DNA of 35,562 nt from an uncultured Actinomycetes bacterium (GCA_903884065.1 CAISDL010000078.1:1-35562), one strand, 5' to 3'. Shown: positions 9,840 to 19,223, counted from the stretch's first letter. The notes: generated from the letters alone by a model not told the origin. Translations and numbers: made by a program.

Positions 9840-10607
9840 ATGACGTATCAGCCCCGCAATCCGGGCTACCCAGGTCCGCAGCAGCCCGCCGGTTACGGCG
9901 CTCCGGCCTTCCGCCCGTCCGGTCCCCAGGCCGAGGGCCCCAGCAAGTTGCCGGTCTATCTCACCGGCGCCGTCACGCTGCTCGGCTTCCTGGCCTACCT
10001 GGCGAGCTTCGGACCGCTGTTCAACATCAACACGAACATGGGGCCGTTCGGCGGAGCGGAACTCACCGCCAGCGGCATGGGCTACTGGACGATGGCCGCT
10101 TTGATCGCCGCACTGCTCGCCGCGGTCGGTCTGGTGGCCAAGGGCAAGAACTACACCCCCGTCGTGGCCGTCGCCGCCGTGCTCGGTCTGCTGCTGGTGA
10201 TCGGTCAGTTGCTCAACCGGCCCAACGGTGTCTCCGCGGGCTGGGCGCTCTGGCTCGTGCTCCTGCTGACCCTGCTGCAGGCCGGCGCCGCCGTCGGAGC
10301 CCTGCTGGTGGAGAACGGCGTGATCACGGCTCCGGCTCCGCGTCCGCGTTATGACGCCTACGGGCCGTACGGACCCCCTCCGGGCGGCTACTACGGACAG
10401 CCGGGTGCGGCCGGACCGCAGGGACCCGCTCAGGCGCCGCCGGGTTACCCGGCGCCGTACCCGGGCGGCGGGTACCCCGGAGCCGTCTACAGCCAGCCGG
10501 ACGACAGTCCGGAGACCCCTCCGACGGGCTTCCCCAGCCTCGGGCAGCAGCAACCACCCGCCGGCCAGCCGCCGTCAGCTGAGCCCTCGGGCTCGACTGC
10601 GTCCTGA
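9840..10607 (+). CDS. DUF5336-type proline-rich membrane protein (Rv0954-like)
   Basis: A 255-residue protein with a Pro/Gly/Gln-rich N-terminus (1-36), four hydrophobic segments (about 38-62, 82-102, 107-127 and 135-160) and a Pro/Gly/Tyr/Gln-rich tail of about 90 residues. This layout is that of M. tuberculosis Rv0954 and the related 34-kDa antigen family. Rv0954 has been reported as part of the mycobacterial division complex, which I recall but could not check. The ATG is preceded by AAGGAGAG. PerM, another division-linked membrane protein, starts 22 bp downstream, so the two are probably one transcript. The low-complexity tail is likely exposed in the cytoplasm and may serve as a contact surface. 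That is inference. Confidence 0.8.
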   Translation: MTYQPRNPGYPGPQQPAGYGAPAFRPSGPQAEGPSKLPVYLTGAVTLLGFLAYLASFGPLFNINTNMGPFGGAELTASGMGYWTMAALIAALLAAVGLVAKGKNYTPVVAVAAVLGLLLVIGQLLNRPNGVSAGWALWLVLLLTLLQAGAAVGALLVENGVITAPAPRPRYDAYGPYGPPPGGYYGQPGAAGPQGPAQAPPGYPAPYPGGGYPGAVYSQPDDSPETPPTGFPSLGQQQPPAGQPPSAEPSGSTAS

Positions 10608-10629
10608 CCGAGCGGTCCATGCCTGAGCT

Positions 10630-12102
10630 GTGACAGGGAATTCGGGCCGCGGCCCGACAATTACCGCTGTGGGCCGGGCGCCCATGAAAGCCGGCGCGCC
10701 CCAACCTCGTGATTTGGTGCGGGTCGCCTTCGGCCCGTCGTTGTTGGCGCTGGTCGTGATCGCGGCGGTCACCCTCGTCCAACTCGTCGTCGCCAACAGC
10801 GACCTGATCGGAACTTTCGGTGCGGTGGCCAGCATGTGGCTGGCCGTGCACCTGGTCCCGGTCTCGATCGACGGCCAGCAACTCGGTGCGCTTCCGCTGG
10901 TTCCGGCGGGCCTCATGGTGTGGGCCACGGCCCGCAGTACGGCACAGATCACCCCGCCCCGGGGTTCGTGGTTCGTCATCCGCTGGATCGCGTCGTCGGC
11001 CGTCGGCGGCCCACTGCTCATCGCGGCCGTTGCCCTCGCGGTCGTCCATGACGCCGCGTCGGTGATCGCCCAACTGCAGACGCCCAACGCACTGGTCGCC
11101 TTCGCCGGGGTGCTGGCGGTCCACGGTCTTGGTGCCCTGATCGGTGTGGGCTCCCGGATCGGGCCCCGGGCCTGGAGTGCGCTCGGCGTGCCGCGATGGC
11201 TCAACGACGCCGTCCGCCCGGCATTGATCGGCAGCGCCACGCTGCTGGCCCTGTCGTCCGCCGTCGTCGGCCTGTCACTGATGGTGCACTGGGGAACGAT
11301 GCAGGGTCTGTTCGCGCTGACCGATTCGTTCTTCGGTCAGTTGAGCCTCACGATTCTGTCGCTGCTGTATCTGCCCAACGTGGTGTTGGGTGCGGCGGCA
11401 GTGGCGGTGGGTTCCAGCGCCCACATCGGATTTGCGACCTTCAGCGCGTTCACGGTGTTCGGCGGCGACATCCCGGCGCTACCCATTTTGGCCGCGGCGC
11501 CGACGCCCCCGCTGGGACCGGTATGGGTGGCCCTGCTGATCGTCGGGGCCGTGTCGGGCGTCGCCATCGGCCAGCAGTGCGCCCGTCATCCGCTTCCGTT
11601 CGGACTGGCGTTCGCCAAGCTGGCGGTGGCGGCGTCGCTGGCATCGGTCGGGTTGGCGCTGCTCGCCCAGGCCGGCAGCGGTCAGCTGGGTAATTTCGGT
11701 CACGTCGGGGTGGATCAGGCGACGTTCGGACCGTGGGTGTTCTTCTGGTTCTTCTTCATCGGTGGCCTGACGGTGGTGATGGCCGGGGGCATCAGCCGGC
11801 GCCCCAGCCTTCCCACGCCGCGCCGGCGGCCACCGGCCACGGTGGGCCGGGTGTATGACCCGTTCTCCGACAACCCGCCCGACGAATCCGACGATCCGCT
11901 CGACGGGCCTGACGATCCGCTCGACGAGGCCGGGCCGCCCCAGCCTGAGCCGGAACCGGAGCTCGAACCCCGGCTTGACGAGGCCCCCCAGCCCGCAGCG
12001 CCGCCCCCGGTGAAGCCGGCGCCGGACGTCGACGATGTGGAAGACCTGATGTTCGTCGACGCCGACATCGACGCCGACGGCGCTGCGCCGCCGCTCGGCT
12101 GA
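10630..12102 (+). CDS. perM: PerM-like integral membrane protein (DUF6350)
   Basis: A 490-residue protein with around ten hydrophobic segments between about residues 35 and 395, followed by a Pro- and acid-rich tail (about 408-490). The position after the Rv0954-like gene and before purN identifies it as the counterpart of Rv0955 (PerM), described as needed for division at low magnesium and for persistence in mice. The start taken is GTG at 10630; GTG at 10669 or ATG at 10684 would remove 13 or 18 residues and cannot be excluded. The tail contains two copies of DDPLD, encoded by a 16-bp direct repeat on a 21-bp period (11890-11926). The next gene, purN, begins 27 bp later. Confidence 0.82.
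   Translation: MTGNSGRGPTITAVGRAPMKAGAPQPRDLVRVAFGPSLLALVVIAAVTLVQLVVANSDLIGTFGAVASMWLAVHLVPVSIDGQQLGALPLVPAGLMVWATARSTAQITPPRGSWFVIRWIASSAVGGPLLIAAVALAVVHDAASVIAQLQTPNALVAFAGVLAVHGLGALIGVGSRIGPRAWSALGVPRWLNDAVRPALIGSATLLALSSAVVGLSLMVHWGTMQGLFALTDSFFGQLSLTILSLLYLPNVVLGAAAVAVGSSAHIGFATFSAFTVFGGDIPALPILAAAPTPPLGPVWVALLIVGAVSGVAIGQQCARHPLPFGLAFAKLAVAASLASVGLALLAQAGSGQLGNFGHVGVDQATFGPWVFFWFFFIGGLTVVMAGGISRRPSLPTPRRRPPATVGRVYDPFSDNPPDESDDPLDGPDDPLDEAGPPQPEPEPELEPRLDEAPQPAAPPPVKPAPDVDDVEDLMFVDADIDADGAAPPLG
11890..11926 (+). repeat. Two-copy 16-bp direct repeat in the perM tail
   Basis: GACGATCCGCTCGACG occurs at 11890-11905 and again at 11911-11926, a period of 21 bp or seven codons. It encodes DDPLD twice in the acidic tail of PerM. 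Exact identity of the two copies suggests a small in-frame duplication. Confidence 0.8.
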
Positions 12103-12129
12103 CCCACCGGCCCGGATAGGCTGATCGCC

Positions 12130-12762
12130 GTGCCAGCGCCCGAAGCGATCAGCGTTCCGCCCCATCCGCCGGCCCGGCTCGTGGTGCTGGCCTCCGGCAC
12201 CGGCTCGCTGCTCCAGGCGCTGCTTGCGGCCGCAGTCGGTGACTACCCCGCCCGGGTCGTCGCCGTCGGGCTCGACCGCGACTGCCGTGCCGCCACCATC
12301 GCCGCCGATGCCGGCATTCCCTCCTACATCGTGCGGTTGGGCGATTACTCCGACCGCCCGACGTGGGACGCCGCGATCACCGAGGCTACCGCCGACCACA
12401 GCCCGGACCTCGTCGTGTCGGCTGGATTCATGAAAATTCTTGGGCCGGAATTCCTTTCGCGCTTTCCCGGCAAGGTGGTCAACACCCACCCGGCGCTGCT
12501 CCCGTCGTTTCCGGGAGCGCACGCGGTTCCCGACGCGCTGGCTTACGGGGTGAAGGTCACCGGTTGCACGGTCCACCTGGTCGATGCCGGGATGGATACC
12601 GGGCCGATCCTGGCCCAGGAAGCCGTATCGGTGGCCGACGGCGATGACGAACAGACCCTGCACGAACGCATCAAGACCGTCGAGCGACGGCTTCTGGTGG
12701 ACGTGCTGGCCGCACTCGCGACGCGCGGCGTGACCTGGAACGGCAGAAAGGCGATTCTTTAG
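12130..12762 (+). CDS. purN: Phosphoribosylglycinamide formyltransferase
   Basis: A 210-residue enzyme that transfers a formyl group from 10-formyltetrahydrofolate to GAR, the third step of purine synthesis. The nucleotide-binding start VVLASGTGSLLQALL (18-32) and the active-site segment VVNTHPALLPSFPG (117-130) are intact. They supply Asn119 and His121, with Asp156 in GMDTGPI, matching the N-H-D triad of E. coli PurN. The start is GTG at 12130. An N-terminal extension of about 15 residues precedes the usual first strand. The stop TAG is directly followed by the ATG of purH with no gap, so the two steps of the pathway are tightly co-expressed. Confidence 0.96.
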   Translation: MPAPEAISVPPHPPARLVVLASGTGSLLQALLAAAVGDYPARVVAVGLDRDCRAATIAADAGIPSYIVRLGDYSDRPTWDAAITEATADHSPDLVVSAGFMKILGPEFLSRFPGKVVNTHPALLPSFPGAHAVPDALAYGVKVTGCTVHLVDAGMDTGPILAQEAVSVADGDDEQTLHERIKTVERRLLVDVLAALATRGVTWNGRKAIL

Positions 12763-14346
12763 ATGACGGCGCAGACATTGATCGGCAGGAAACCCATCCG
12801 GCGCGCACTGATCAGCGTGTTCGACAAGAGCGGCCTCGTTCCGCTGGCCCAGGGCCTCCACGAGGCCGGTGTGACCATCGTCTCCACCGGTTCCACCGCG
12901 AAAACCATCGCGAGCAAAGGGATTCCGGTCACTCCGGTGGAATTGGTGACAGGTTTCCCCGAGGTGCTCGACGGGCGGGTCAAGACTCTGCACCCGCACA
13001 TCCACGCCGGCCTGCTGGCCGACACTCGCAACCCCGAGCACATGGCTGCGTTGGAGAAGCTCAAGATCGAGCCGTTCGACCTGGTGGTGGTCAATCTCTA
13101 TCCGTTCAGCGAGACGGTGGACTCCGGCGCGGAGATCGACGAGTGCGTCGAACAGATCGACATCGGCGGTCCCTCGATGGTGCGCGCCGCGGCGAAGAAC
13201 CACGCCAGCGTCGCCGTCGTGGTGGAACCCCTCGGTTACGACGGGGTGCTGGCTGCCGTGCGCGGTGGCGGTTTCACGCTCGAGGAGCGAAAGAAGTTGG
13301 CGTCCCTGGCGTTTCGGCATACCGCTGAGTACGACATCGCGGTGGCGAGCTGGACGGAGTCAACGCTGGCCCCGGAGAGTTCAGACGCACCGGCGGATCT
13401 TCCCCGGTGGTTCGGCCGAAACTGGCGGCGCACCTCGCTGCTGCGATACGGCGAGAACCCGCACCAGCAGGCCGCACTCTACAGCGACGACGCGGGCTGG
13501 CCGGGTCTGGCGCAGGCCGAGCAATTGCACGGAAAAGAGATGAGCTACAACAACTTCACCGATGCTGATGCCGCCTGGCGGGCCGCGTTCGACCACCAGG
13601 AGATCTGCGTGGCGATTATCAAGCACGCCAACCCCTGCGGTATCGCGATCTCCGGCGAGTCGGTGGCCGATGCGCACCGCAAGGCGCATGCCTGTGATCC
13701 GCTGAGCGCATTCGGCGGAGTGATCGCCGCCAACACCGAGATCACCTGCGAGATGGCCGAGCAGGTCGCCGACATCTTCACCGAGGTGATCATCGCCCCC
13801 GCCTACGAAGAAGGCGCGGTCGAGATCCTGGCCCGCAAGAAGAACATCCGCGTGCTGGTGGCCGCCGAGCCGGCCATCGGCGGGGTGGAGATCCGTCAGA
13901 TCAGCGGCGGCCTGTTGATGCAGGAACGCGACGAACTCACCGCCGCCGGTGATGATCCCGCGCACTGGACGCTGGCCGCCGGAGCGGCGGCCGACCCGGC
14001 CACGCTGGCCGACCTGGCGTTCGCCTGGCGGACCTGCCGGGCGGTGAAGTCCAACGCGATCGTCATCGCGGCCCACGGCGCCACCATCGGTGTCGGCATG
14101 GGGCAGGTCAACCGGGTCGACGCCGCCAGACTCGCCGTCGAACGGGGCGGGGACCGGGTGGCCGGGGCGGTGGCGGCCTCCGACGCGTTCTTCCCGTTCC
14201 CGGACGGTCTGGAGGTGCTGACGTCGGCCGGTGTGAAGGCGATCGTGCACCCGGGCGGATCGGTGCGCGACGACGAGGTGACCGCTGCCGCCAATGCGGC
14301 GGGCATCTCGCTCTACCTCACCGGCGCGCGGCATTTCGCCCACTAG
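12763..14346 (+). CDS. purH: Bifunctional AICAR transformylase/IMP cyclohydrolase
   Basis: A 527-residue protein that carries out the last two steps of IMP synthesis. The N-terminal MGS-like cyclohydrolase domain begins with [14 protein letters not shown] and includes [13 protein letters not shown] [10 protein letters not shown] (40-49). The C-terminal transformylase contains [13 protein letters not shown] (228-240) and KHANPCG with Lys287 and His288, the catalytic pair of the family. C-terminal conserved segments such as [11 protein letters not shown] are present, so the gene is complete. It starts on the base after the purN stop. The next gene is convergent, with a hairpin between them. Confidence 0.97.
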   Translation: MTAQTLIGRKPIRRALISVFDKSGLVPLAQGLHEAGVTIVSTGSTAKTIASKGIPVTPVELVTGFPEVLDGRVKTLHPHIHAGLLADTRNPEHMAALEKLKIEPFDLVVVNLYPFSETVDSGAEIDECVEQIDIGGPSMVRAAAKNHASVAVVVEPLGYDGVLAAVRGGGFTLEERKKLASLAFRHTAEYDIAVASWTESTLAPESSDAPADLPRWFGRNWRRTSLLRYGENPHQQAALYSDDAGWPGLAQAEQLHGKEMSYNNFTDADAAWRAAFDHQEICVAIIKHANPCGIAISGESVADAHRKAHACDPLSAFGGVIAANTEITCEMAEQVADIFTEVIIAPAYEEGAVEILARKKNIRVLVAAEPAIGGVEIRQISGGLLMQERDELTAAGDDPAHWTLAAGAAADPATLADLAFAWRTCRAVKSNAIVIAAHGATIGVGMGQVNRVDAARLAVERGGDRVAGAVAASDAFFPFPDGLEVLTSAGVKAIVHPGGSVRDDEVTAAANAAGISLYLTGARHFAH

Positions 14347-14353
14347 GTGTACT

Positions 14354-14373
14354 CGGCTAGGGCGCGCTAGCCG
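14354..14373. terminator. Hairpin between purH and the convergent gene
   Basis: CGGCTAG (14354-14360), a six-base loop, and CTAGCCG (14367-14373) form a perfect 7-bp stem. It starts 7 bp after the purH stop and includes the stop codon of the opposite gene. It may end transcription from both sides. There is no U-tract on either strand, as is usual in mycobacteria. Confidence 0.5.
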
Positions 14374-15431
14374 CGACGTCGGTCGATGTACTCCATGTAG
14401 CCGCGTCCGGCGATCGTGTCCCCACGCCAGGTCGACTCGTGCCGGAATCCGGTGACGAACCCGCTGCCGAGGCCGAAGGTGAGAGTGGTGTCCAACTCCG
14501 CAGTCACCTCGAGCACGACCCCGCGTTCGTCGCGGGCGGTGAACCGGGTCACGGCCGGGACGCGCATCGCAATCCCGTACGGGGTCTGCTCAGGTGTCTC
14601 CCGGTACTGCTCGACGCGGAACTCGGCCTGACCCAGGCTGCGGCCGTAGGTGTTTCGGCTTCGGTGCAGCGCTGTGGTGATGAAGGGTGCGCCGCCGATG
14701 CAGTGGTGACTCAGCAGCACCTGGTCATCGGGTCCGAGATTGATGATCTGGTAGACGAAGAGATCCAGCGGCGCCTTCAGCGCCGGAGGCAACGGCCTGG
14801 AGCGCACCTGGTACGGACTCGGGCAGGCCCCGTACTCGAATGCGCACAGCCCGGCGACCGCACTCGTATCGGCCGCCGTCGATAACGTTCCGCGGTACTC
14901 GGTCAGCAGGCTCAGATGCTTGTAGACCGGATTTCGGACGAACCAGGTGACCTTGTCGGTGTTCCTCAGCCGCAGATCCGCGTCGACGCCGCCGAACCGT
15001 CCGGTCAGGCGGTAGTCCGGATAGCGGCCGGAGATGGTCAGCGCGTCGCCGAACCGGATCACTGATCCGTCAGGTTCGGAGATGAAGTCACGCCGGGTGG
15101 AGTAGTTGCCGAAATGTGCCGGATACGAGGCCGCGGTGCCGACGACCACCGAGGCGTTGCGCCTGGGCCCATCGGCCAGCGCATAGTCGTTGTCGAAGGC
15201 CAGCGATCCGGTGGCGCCGATCAGCGACATGGCCGAGAAGAATCGGTGCGGCTCGGGCAGATCCGGGATCATCACCCCGTAGTGCGTCCATCCGAACCTC
15301 TTCGAGTCGACGTTCGGCACCATGATCGACGGCTCGGTGAACGGCCGGTGGGACGATTTCTCCGCGGTGTCGAGAACGCCCATCAGTGCGGTGAGGGTCC
15401 GGCGGATGCCCGATGCGGCTGCCGAATGCAT
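14367..15431 (-). CDS. Uncharacterised protein, possibly a beta-rich lipid-binding fold
   Basis: A 354-residue protein without a signal peptide or membrane segment. I do not recognise a defined catalytic motif. It is rich in alternating hydrophobic and polar stretches with many Tyr, Arg and Asp residues (for example TRRDFISEPDGSVIRFGDALTISGRYP at about 113-139, given here only as position). Such patterns are common in large lipocalin-like proteins of the AttH/CrtC type. It may correspond to the mycobacterial family DUF6670, but that is a weak recollection. The ATG at 15431 has an AGGA site eight bases upstream. The gene lies opposite to its neighbours, between purH and the AAA+ gene, where M. 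tuberculosis has no gene as far as I recall. It is an insertion or a loss in the other lineage. Confidence 0.6.
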   Translation of the reverse strand: MHSAAASGIRRTLTALMGVLDTAEKSSHRPFTEPSIMVPNVDSKRFGWTHYGVMIPDLPEPHRFFSAMSLIGATGSLAFDNDYALADGPRRNASVVVGTAASYPAHFGNYSTRRDFISEPDGSVIRFGDALTISGRYPDYRLTGRFGGVDADLRLRNTDKVTWFVRNPVYKHLSLLTEYRGTLSTAADTSAVAGLCAFEYGACPSPYQVRSRPLPPALKAPLDLFVYQIINLGPDDQVLLSHHCIGGAPFITTALHRSRNTYGRSLGQAEFRVEQYRETPEQTPYGIAMRVPAVTRFTARDERGVVLEVTAELDTTLTFGLGSGFVTGFRHESTWRGDTIAGRGYMEYIDRRRG

Positions 15432-15495
15432 GACGAGATCCTGTCAGAACGCCGCTGGAACCCGGCTGACGCCGCCGAGCACTCGACAGCGGTCG

Positions 15496-15501
15496 TAGCG
15501 T
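15496..15501 (+). promoter_or_regulatory. Putative -10 element giving a leaderless AAA+ mRNA
   Basis: TAGCGT at 15496-15501 matches the mycobacterial -10 pattern. Transcription would start at about 15508-15509, exactly on the GTG at 15509. The same hexamer is used in front of the Rv0954-like gene. Confidence 0.4.
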
Positions 15502-15508
15502 GGGGGGC

Positions 15509-16897
15509 GTGACTGCACCGAGCGCCCCGAGCGACCTGCCCAAGACTCTCGGCGAACTGCGCGCCTCCGGGCACCGCGAGCGCAGTGTCAAGGAGGAGAT
15601 CCGGGAGAACCTGCTGACCGCCCTGTCTGGGGGCGAGGACGTATGGCCGGGCATCTTCGGCTTCGAGGACACCGTGCTGCCCCAGCTTGAGCGCGCACTG
15701 ATCGCCGGACACGATTTCGTGCTGCTCGGCGAGCGGGGCCAGGGCAAGACCCGGCTGTTGCGGTCGCTGGTCAATCTGCTCGACGAGTGGACCCCGGTGA
15801 TCGAGGGGGCCGAACTCGGCGAGCATCCGTACTCGCCGATCACCCCTGAGTCGATCCGGCTGGCAGCGGGGGCCGGCGACGACCTGCCCGTCGGCTGGCG
15901 GCACCGCAGCGAGCGCTACACCGAGAAGCTGGCGACGCCGGACACCAGCGTCGCCGATCTCGTCGGCGACATCGACCCCATCAAGGTGGCTGAGGGACGC
16001 ACGCTGGGCGATCCGGAGACCATCGCCTACGGGCTGATTCCGCGCGCGCACCGCGGCATCGTCGCGGTCAACGAACTGCCCGACCTTGCCGAGCGCATCC
16101 AGGTCTCGATGCTCAACGTCATGGAGGAGCGCGACATCCAGGTGCGCGGCTACACGCTGCGGTTGCCACTGGACGTCCTGGTGGTGGCCAGCGCCAACCC
16201 GGAGGACTACACCAACCGAGGTCGCATCATCACCCCGCTCAAGGACCGCTTCGGCGCGGAGATCCGGACCCACTATCCCCGCGAACTCGACGCCGAGGTG
16301 GGGGTCATCAGCCAGGAGGCGCATCTGACAGCAGCGGTGCCGGCATACCTGTTGCAGATCGTCGCCCGCTTCGCCCGACTGCTGCGCGAATCCCATTCGG
16401 TGGACCAGCGTTCCGGCGTCTCGGCCCGGTTCGCCATCGCCGCCGCGGAGACGGTCGCCGCATCGGCTCGACACCGCGGCGCGGTGCTGGGCGAGGACGA
16501 ACCGGTGGCCCGCGTGGTGGATCTGGGCACGGTCATCGACGTGCTGCGGGGCAAGCTGGAATTCGAGTCCGGCGAGGAAGGCCGCGAACTCGGGGTGCTC
16601 GAGCACCTGCTGCGGCGCGCCACCGCCGACACCGCGCAGAAAGCCTTGGGCGGCATCGACGTCGGCCCGCTGGTTCCTGCGGTCGAGAACTCGGCGGTGA
16701 CCACCGGCGAGCAGGTGCCGGCCAAGGACGTGCTGGCCGCACTGCCGAACCTGCCGGTGATCGACAAGATCGCCGAGCGTCTCGGTGCCAAGAGCGAGGG
16801 TGAGCGTGCCGCCGCGGTGGAACTGGCGCTTGAGGCGCTCTACCTGGCCAAGAAGATCGACAAGAGCACCGACGACGGTGAAACGGTGTACGGGTAG
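15509..16897 (+). CDS. MoxR-like AAA+ ATPase (Rv0958-like)
   Basis: A protein of 462 residues from GTG 15509 (465 from GTG 15500) of the MoxR/magnesium-chelatase AAA+ class. The Walker A motif GERGQGKT lies at about 74-81. The Walker B segment reads GIVAVNELPDL, with Asn in place of the usual Asp but the catalytic Glu kept. Sensor 1 is VVASANPEDY. The start at 15509 is preferred because it coincides with the expected transcription start after a TAGCGT element and because no ribosome-binding site precedes either GTG. A VWA-domain gene starts two bases after the stop. Such AAA+/VWA pairs work together as chaperone-like remodelling or metal-insertion machines; the client here is unknown. Older annotations call it magnesium chelatase, but no chlorophyll pathway is present. 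Confidence 0.85.
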   Translation: MTAPSAPSDLPKTLGELRASGHRERSVKEEIRENLLTALSGGEDVWPGIFGFEDTVLPQLERALIAGHDFVLLGERGQGKTRLLRSLVNLLDEWTPVIEGAELGEHPYSPITPESIRLAAGAGDDLPVGWRHRSERYTEKLATPDTSVADLVGDIDPIKVAEGRTLGDPETIAYGLIPRAHRGIVAVNELPDLAERIQVSMLNVMEERDIQVRGYTLRLPLDVLVVASANPEDYTNRGRIITPLKDRFGAEIRTHYPRELDAEVGVISQEAHLTAAVPAYLLQIVARFARLLRESHSVDQRSGVSARFAIAAAETVAASARHRGAVLGEDEPVARVVDLGTVIDVLRGKLEFESGEEGRELGVLEHLLRRATADTAQKALGGIDVGPLVPAVENSAVTTGEQVPAKDVLAALPNLPVIDKIAERLGAKSEGERAAAVELALEALYLAKKIDKSTDDGETVYG

Positions 16898-16899
16898 CC

Positions 16900-18906
16900 A
16901 TGGCGAAACGTCCCCGCGCGCACGACTCGCGCTACGCGGCCTATACCGGTGGGCCGGATCCGCTGGCTCCGCCGGTGGATCTGCGGGAGGCGTTGGAGCA
17001 GATCGGCCAGGACGTCATGGAAGGCGCCTCGCCGCGGCGGGCGATGCAGGAACTGCTCCGCCGCGGGTCGCCCACCATGAAGGGCGCCGACCGGCTGGCT
17101 GCCGAAGTCAACCGCCGGCGACGGGAACTGTTGGCGCGCAACAATCTTGACGGGACGCTGCAGGAGATCAAGAAACTGCTCGACGAGGCGGTGCTGGCCG
17201 AGCGTAAGGAACTGGCCCGGGCATTGGATGACGACGCCCGCTTCGCCGAGATGCAGATCGAGTCGCTGTCCCCGTCGCCGGCCAAAGCCGTGCAGGAACT
17301 CTCCGAGTATCAGTGGCGCAGCGACGAGGCGAAGCAGACATTCGACCAGATCAAGGACCTGCTCGGTCGGGAGATGCTCGACCAGCGTTTCGCCGGGATG
17401 AAACAGGCCTTGGAGAACGCGAGCGACGAAGACCGTCAGGCGGTCAACGAGATGCTCAACGATCTCAACGAACTGCTGGACAAACACGCCAAAGGACAGG
17501 ACTCCCCCCAGGACTTCCAGGACTTCATGGCCAAACACGGCCGGCACTTTCCGGAGAATCCGCGCAACGTCGAAGAACTGCTGGACTCGCTGGCCAAACG
17601 CGCGGCGGCCGCTCAGCGCTTTCGCAACAGCCTGAGCCCCGAGCAGCGCGCCGAGTTGGATGCATTGGCACAGCAGGCTTTCGGCTCGCCGCAGTTGATG
17701 GAGGCGTTGGGCCGGCTGGACTCCCACCTGCGGGCGGCGCGGCCGGGGGAGGACTGGAACGGTTCGGCGAAGTTCTCCGGTGACAACCCGCTCGGCATGG
17801 GGCAGGGTGCTGCGGCCATGGCCGACATCGGTGAACTCGATCAGCTTGCCGAGCAGCTCTCTCAGAGCTATCCGGGCGCCAGCATGGACGATGTGGACCT
17901 CGACGCGCTGGCCCGTCAGCTCGGTGATCAGGCTGCCGTGGATGCCCGGACACTGGCCGAGTTGGAGCGGGCGCTGATGAATCAGGGCTTCCTCGACCGC
18001 GGCTCGGACGGCAAGTGGCGGCTCTCGCCGAAGGCGATGCGCCAGCTCGGGCGGGCGGCGCTTCGCGATGTGGCCCAGCAACTTTCCGGCCGGCACGGCG
18101 AACGCGAGACCCGGCGATCGGGGGCGGCCGGCGAGTTGACCGGCGCCACCCGGGCGTGGGAGTTCGGCGACACCGAACCCTGGAACGTCACCCGCACGGT
18201 GGTCAATGCGGTGCTTCGCACCGCGGCCACCAACGCCGTGCTCCGCCGCACCGGTGAACCCGGCGACGGCCCGATCCGGATCGCCGTCGACGACGTCGAG
18301 GTGTCCGAAACCGAGACCCGCACCCAGGCGGTGGTGGCGCTGCTGGTGGACACGTCGTTCTCCATGGTGATGGAGAACCGGTGGCTGCCCATGAAGCGGA
18401 CCGCCCTGGCCCTCAGCCATCTGGTGAGCACCCGGTTCCGGTCGGATGCGTTGCAGATCATCGCGTTCGGGAGGCACGCCCGCACCGTCAGCGCCGCCGA
18501 GTTGACCGGACTGGAGGGCGTCTACGAGCAGGGCACCAACCTGCATCACGCGCTGGCCCTGGCGGCCCGCCACCTTCGCCGCCACCCCCATGCGCAGCCC
18601 GTGGTCCTGATCGTGACCGACGGCGAACCCACCGCCCACCTGGAGGACTTCGACGGCCGTGGCTCTCGGGTGTTCTTCGACTACCCGCCGCACCCGCGGA
18701 CCATCGCCCACACCGTCCGCGGGCTGGACGAGGTCGCTCGACTGGGGGCGCAGATCACCATCTTCCGCCTCGGCGACGACCCGGGATTGGCCCGGTTCAT
18801 CGACCAGGTGGCACGCCGCGTCGAAGGCCGGGTCGTGGTTCCCGACCTGGATGGACTGGGTGCGGCGGTGGTCGGTGACTATCTTCGATCCCGCCGCCGG
18901 CGCTGA
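16900..18906 (+). CDS. VWA-domain protein partner of the AAA+ ATPase (Rv0959-like)
   Basis: A 668-residue protein. The first 430 residues are highly charged and mostly helical, with many Glu, Arg, Gln and Leu residues. The C-terminal part is a von Willebrand factor A domain: the MIDAS motif DTSFS is at 484-488 and a second metal-loop segment TDGEPT is at about 572-577, so metal binding should be intact. There is no signal peptide or membrane segment, so the protein is cytoplasmic. The ATG lies two bases after the stop of the AAA+ gene, indicating coupled expression. In M. tuberculosis the counterpart is followed by a toxin-antitoxin pair (as I recall), which is not seen here; a 589-bp non-coding region follows instead. 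Confidence 0.87.
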   Translation: MAKRPRAHDSRYAAYTGGPDPLAPPVDLREALEQIGQDVMEGASPRRAMQELLRRGSPTMKGADRLAAEVNRRRRELLARNNLDGTLQEIKKLLDEAVLAERKELARALDDDARFAEMQIESLSPSPAKAVQELSEYQWRSDEAKQTFDQIKDLLGREMLDQRFAGMKQALENASDEDRQAVNEMLNDLNELLDKHAKGQDSPQDFQDFMAKHGRHFPENPRNVEELLDSLAKRAAAAQRFRNSLSPEQRAELDALAQQAFGSPQLMEALGRLDSHLRAARPGEDWNGSAKFSGDNPLGMGQGAAAMADIGELDQLAEQLSQSYPGASMDDVDLDALARQLGDQAAVDARTLAELERALMNQGFLDRGSDGKWRLSPKAMRQLGRAALRDVAQQLSGRHGERETRRSGAAGELTGATRAWEFGDTEPWNVTRTVVNAVLRTAATNAVLRRTGEPGDGPIRIAVDDVEVSETETRTQAVVALLVDTSFSMVMENRWLPMKRTALALSHLVSTRFRSDALQIIAFGRHARTVSAAELTGLEGVYEQGTNLHHALALAARHLRRHPHAQPVVLIVTDGEPTAHLEDFDGRGSRVFFDYPPHPRTIAHTVRGLDEVARLGAQITIFRLGDDPGLARFIDQVARRVEGRVVVPDLDGLGAAVVGDYLRSRRRR

Positions 18907-19109
18907 CCGCCGAAACGGTGCGGACGGCTGACGGATTGCCGCGAGCAAACCCAGTCCCAGCCCGTTGAGGACCCCCTGCGACCTGCGGTTTCCGGCTGCG
19001 GGGGCGCGCAGTGATGGTGTCCTAGCATCAAGGCCGCCAACGGGTCTGCCGCGTCTTCGCTCCGCACCCGCGATGGGCGGAGGGTGCCCCTTGCCATTGC
19101 TCATCGGTC

Positions 19110-19137
19110 GTTACCAAACGGTTATGACGTGGTCACC
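19110..19137. promoter_or_regulatory. Three-copy MtrA-like direct repeat
   Basis: GTTACC (19110-19115), GTTATG (19121-19126) and GTCACC (19132-19137) are separated by exactly five bases each, giving an 11-bp period and placing all copies on the same face of the DNA. The first two copies with spacer closely match the repeat near the M23 gene at 4950-4966. The layout is that reported for MtrA in other actinobacteria. It lies about 290 bp upstream of the promoter of the secreted-protein gene. Confidence 0.5.
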
Positions 19138-19223
19138 CGCCGGAAGTCGTCTGCCGTAGGTTTGCTGACGGCTAATGATGTTTCGGGGGAGTCCACCCGT
19201 TCGCTCACGGCTGATTTCCGTCG

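Noticed and set aside
18907..19100. A CCCCCTGC/GCTGCGGGGG pairing as a terminator after the VWA gene
   Set aside because: The arms pair imperfectly with a long loop, so it is too weak to call.
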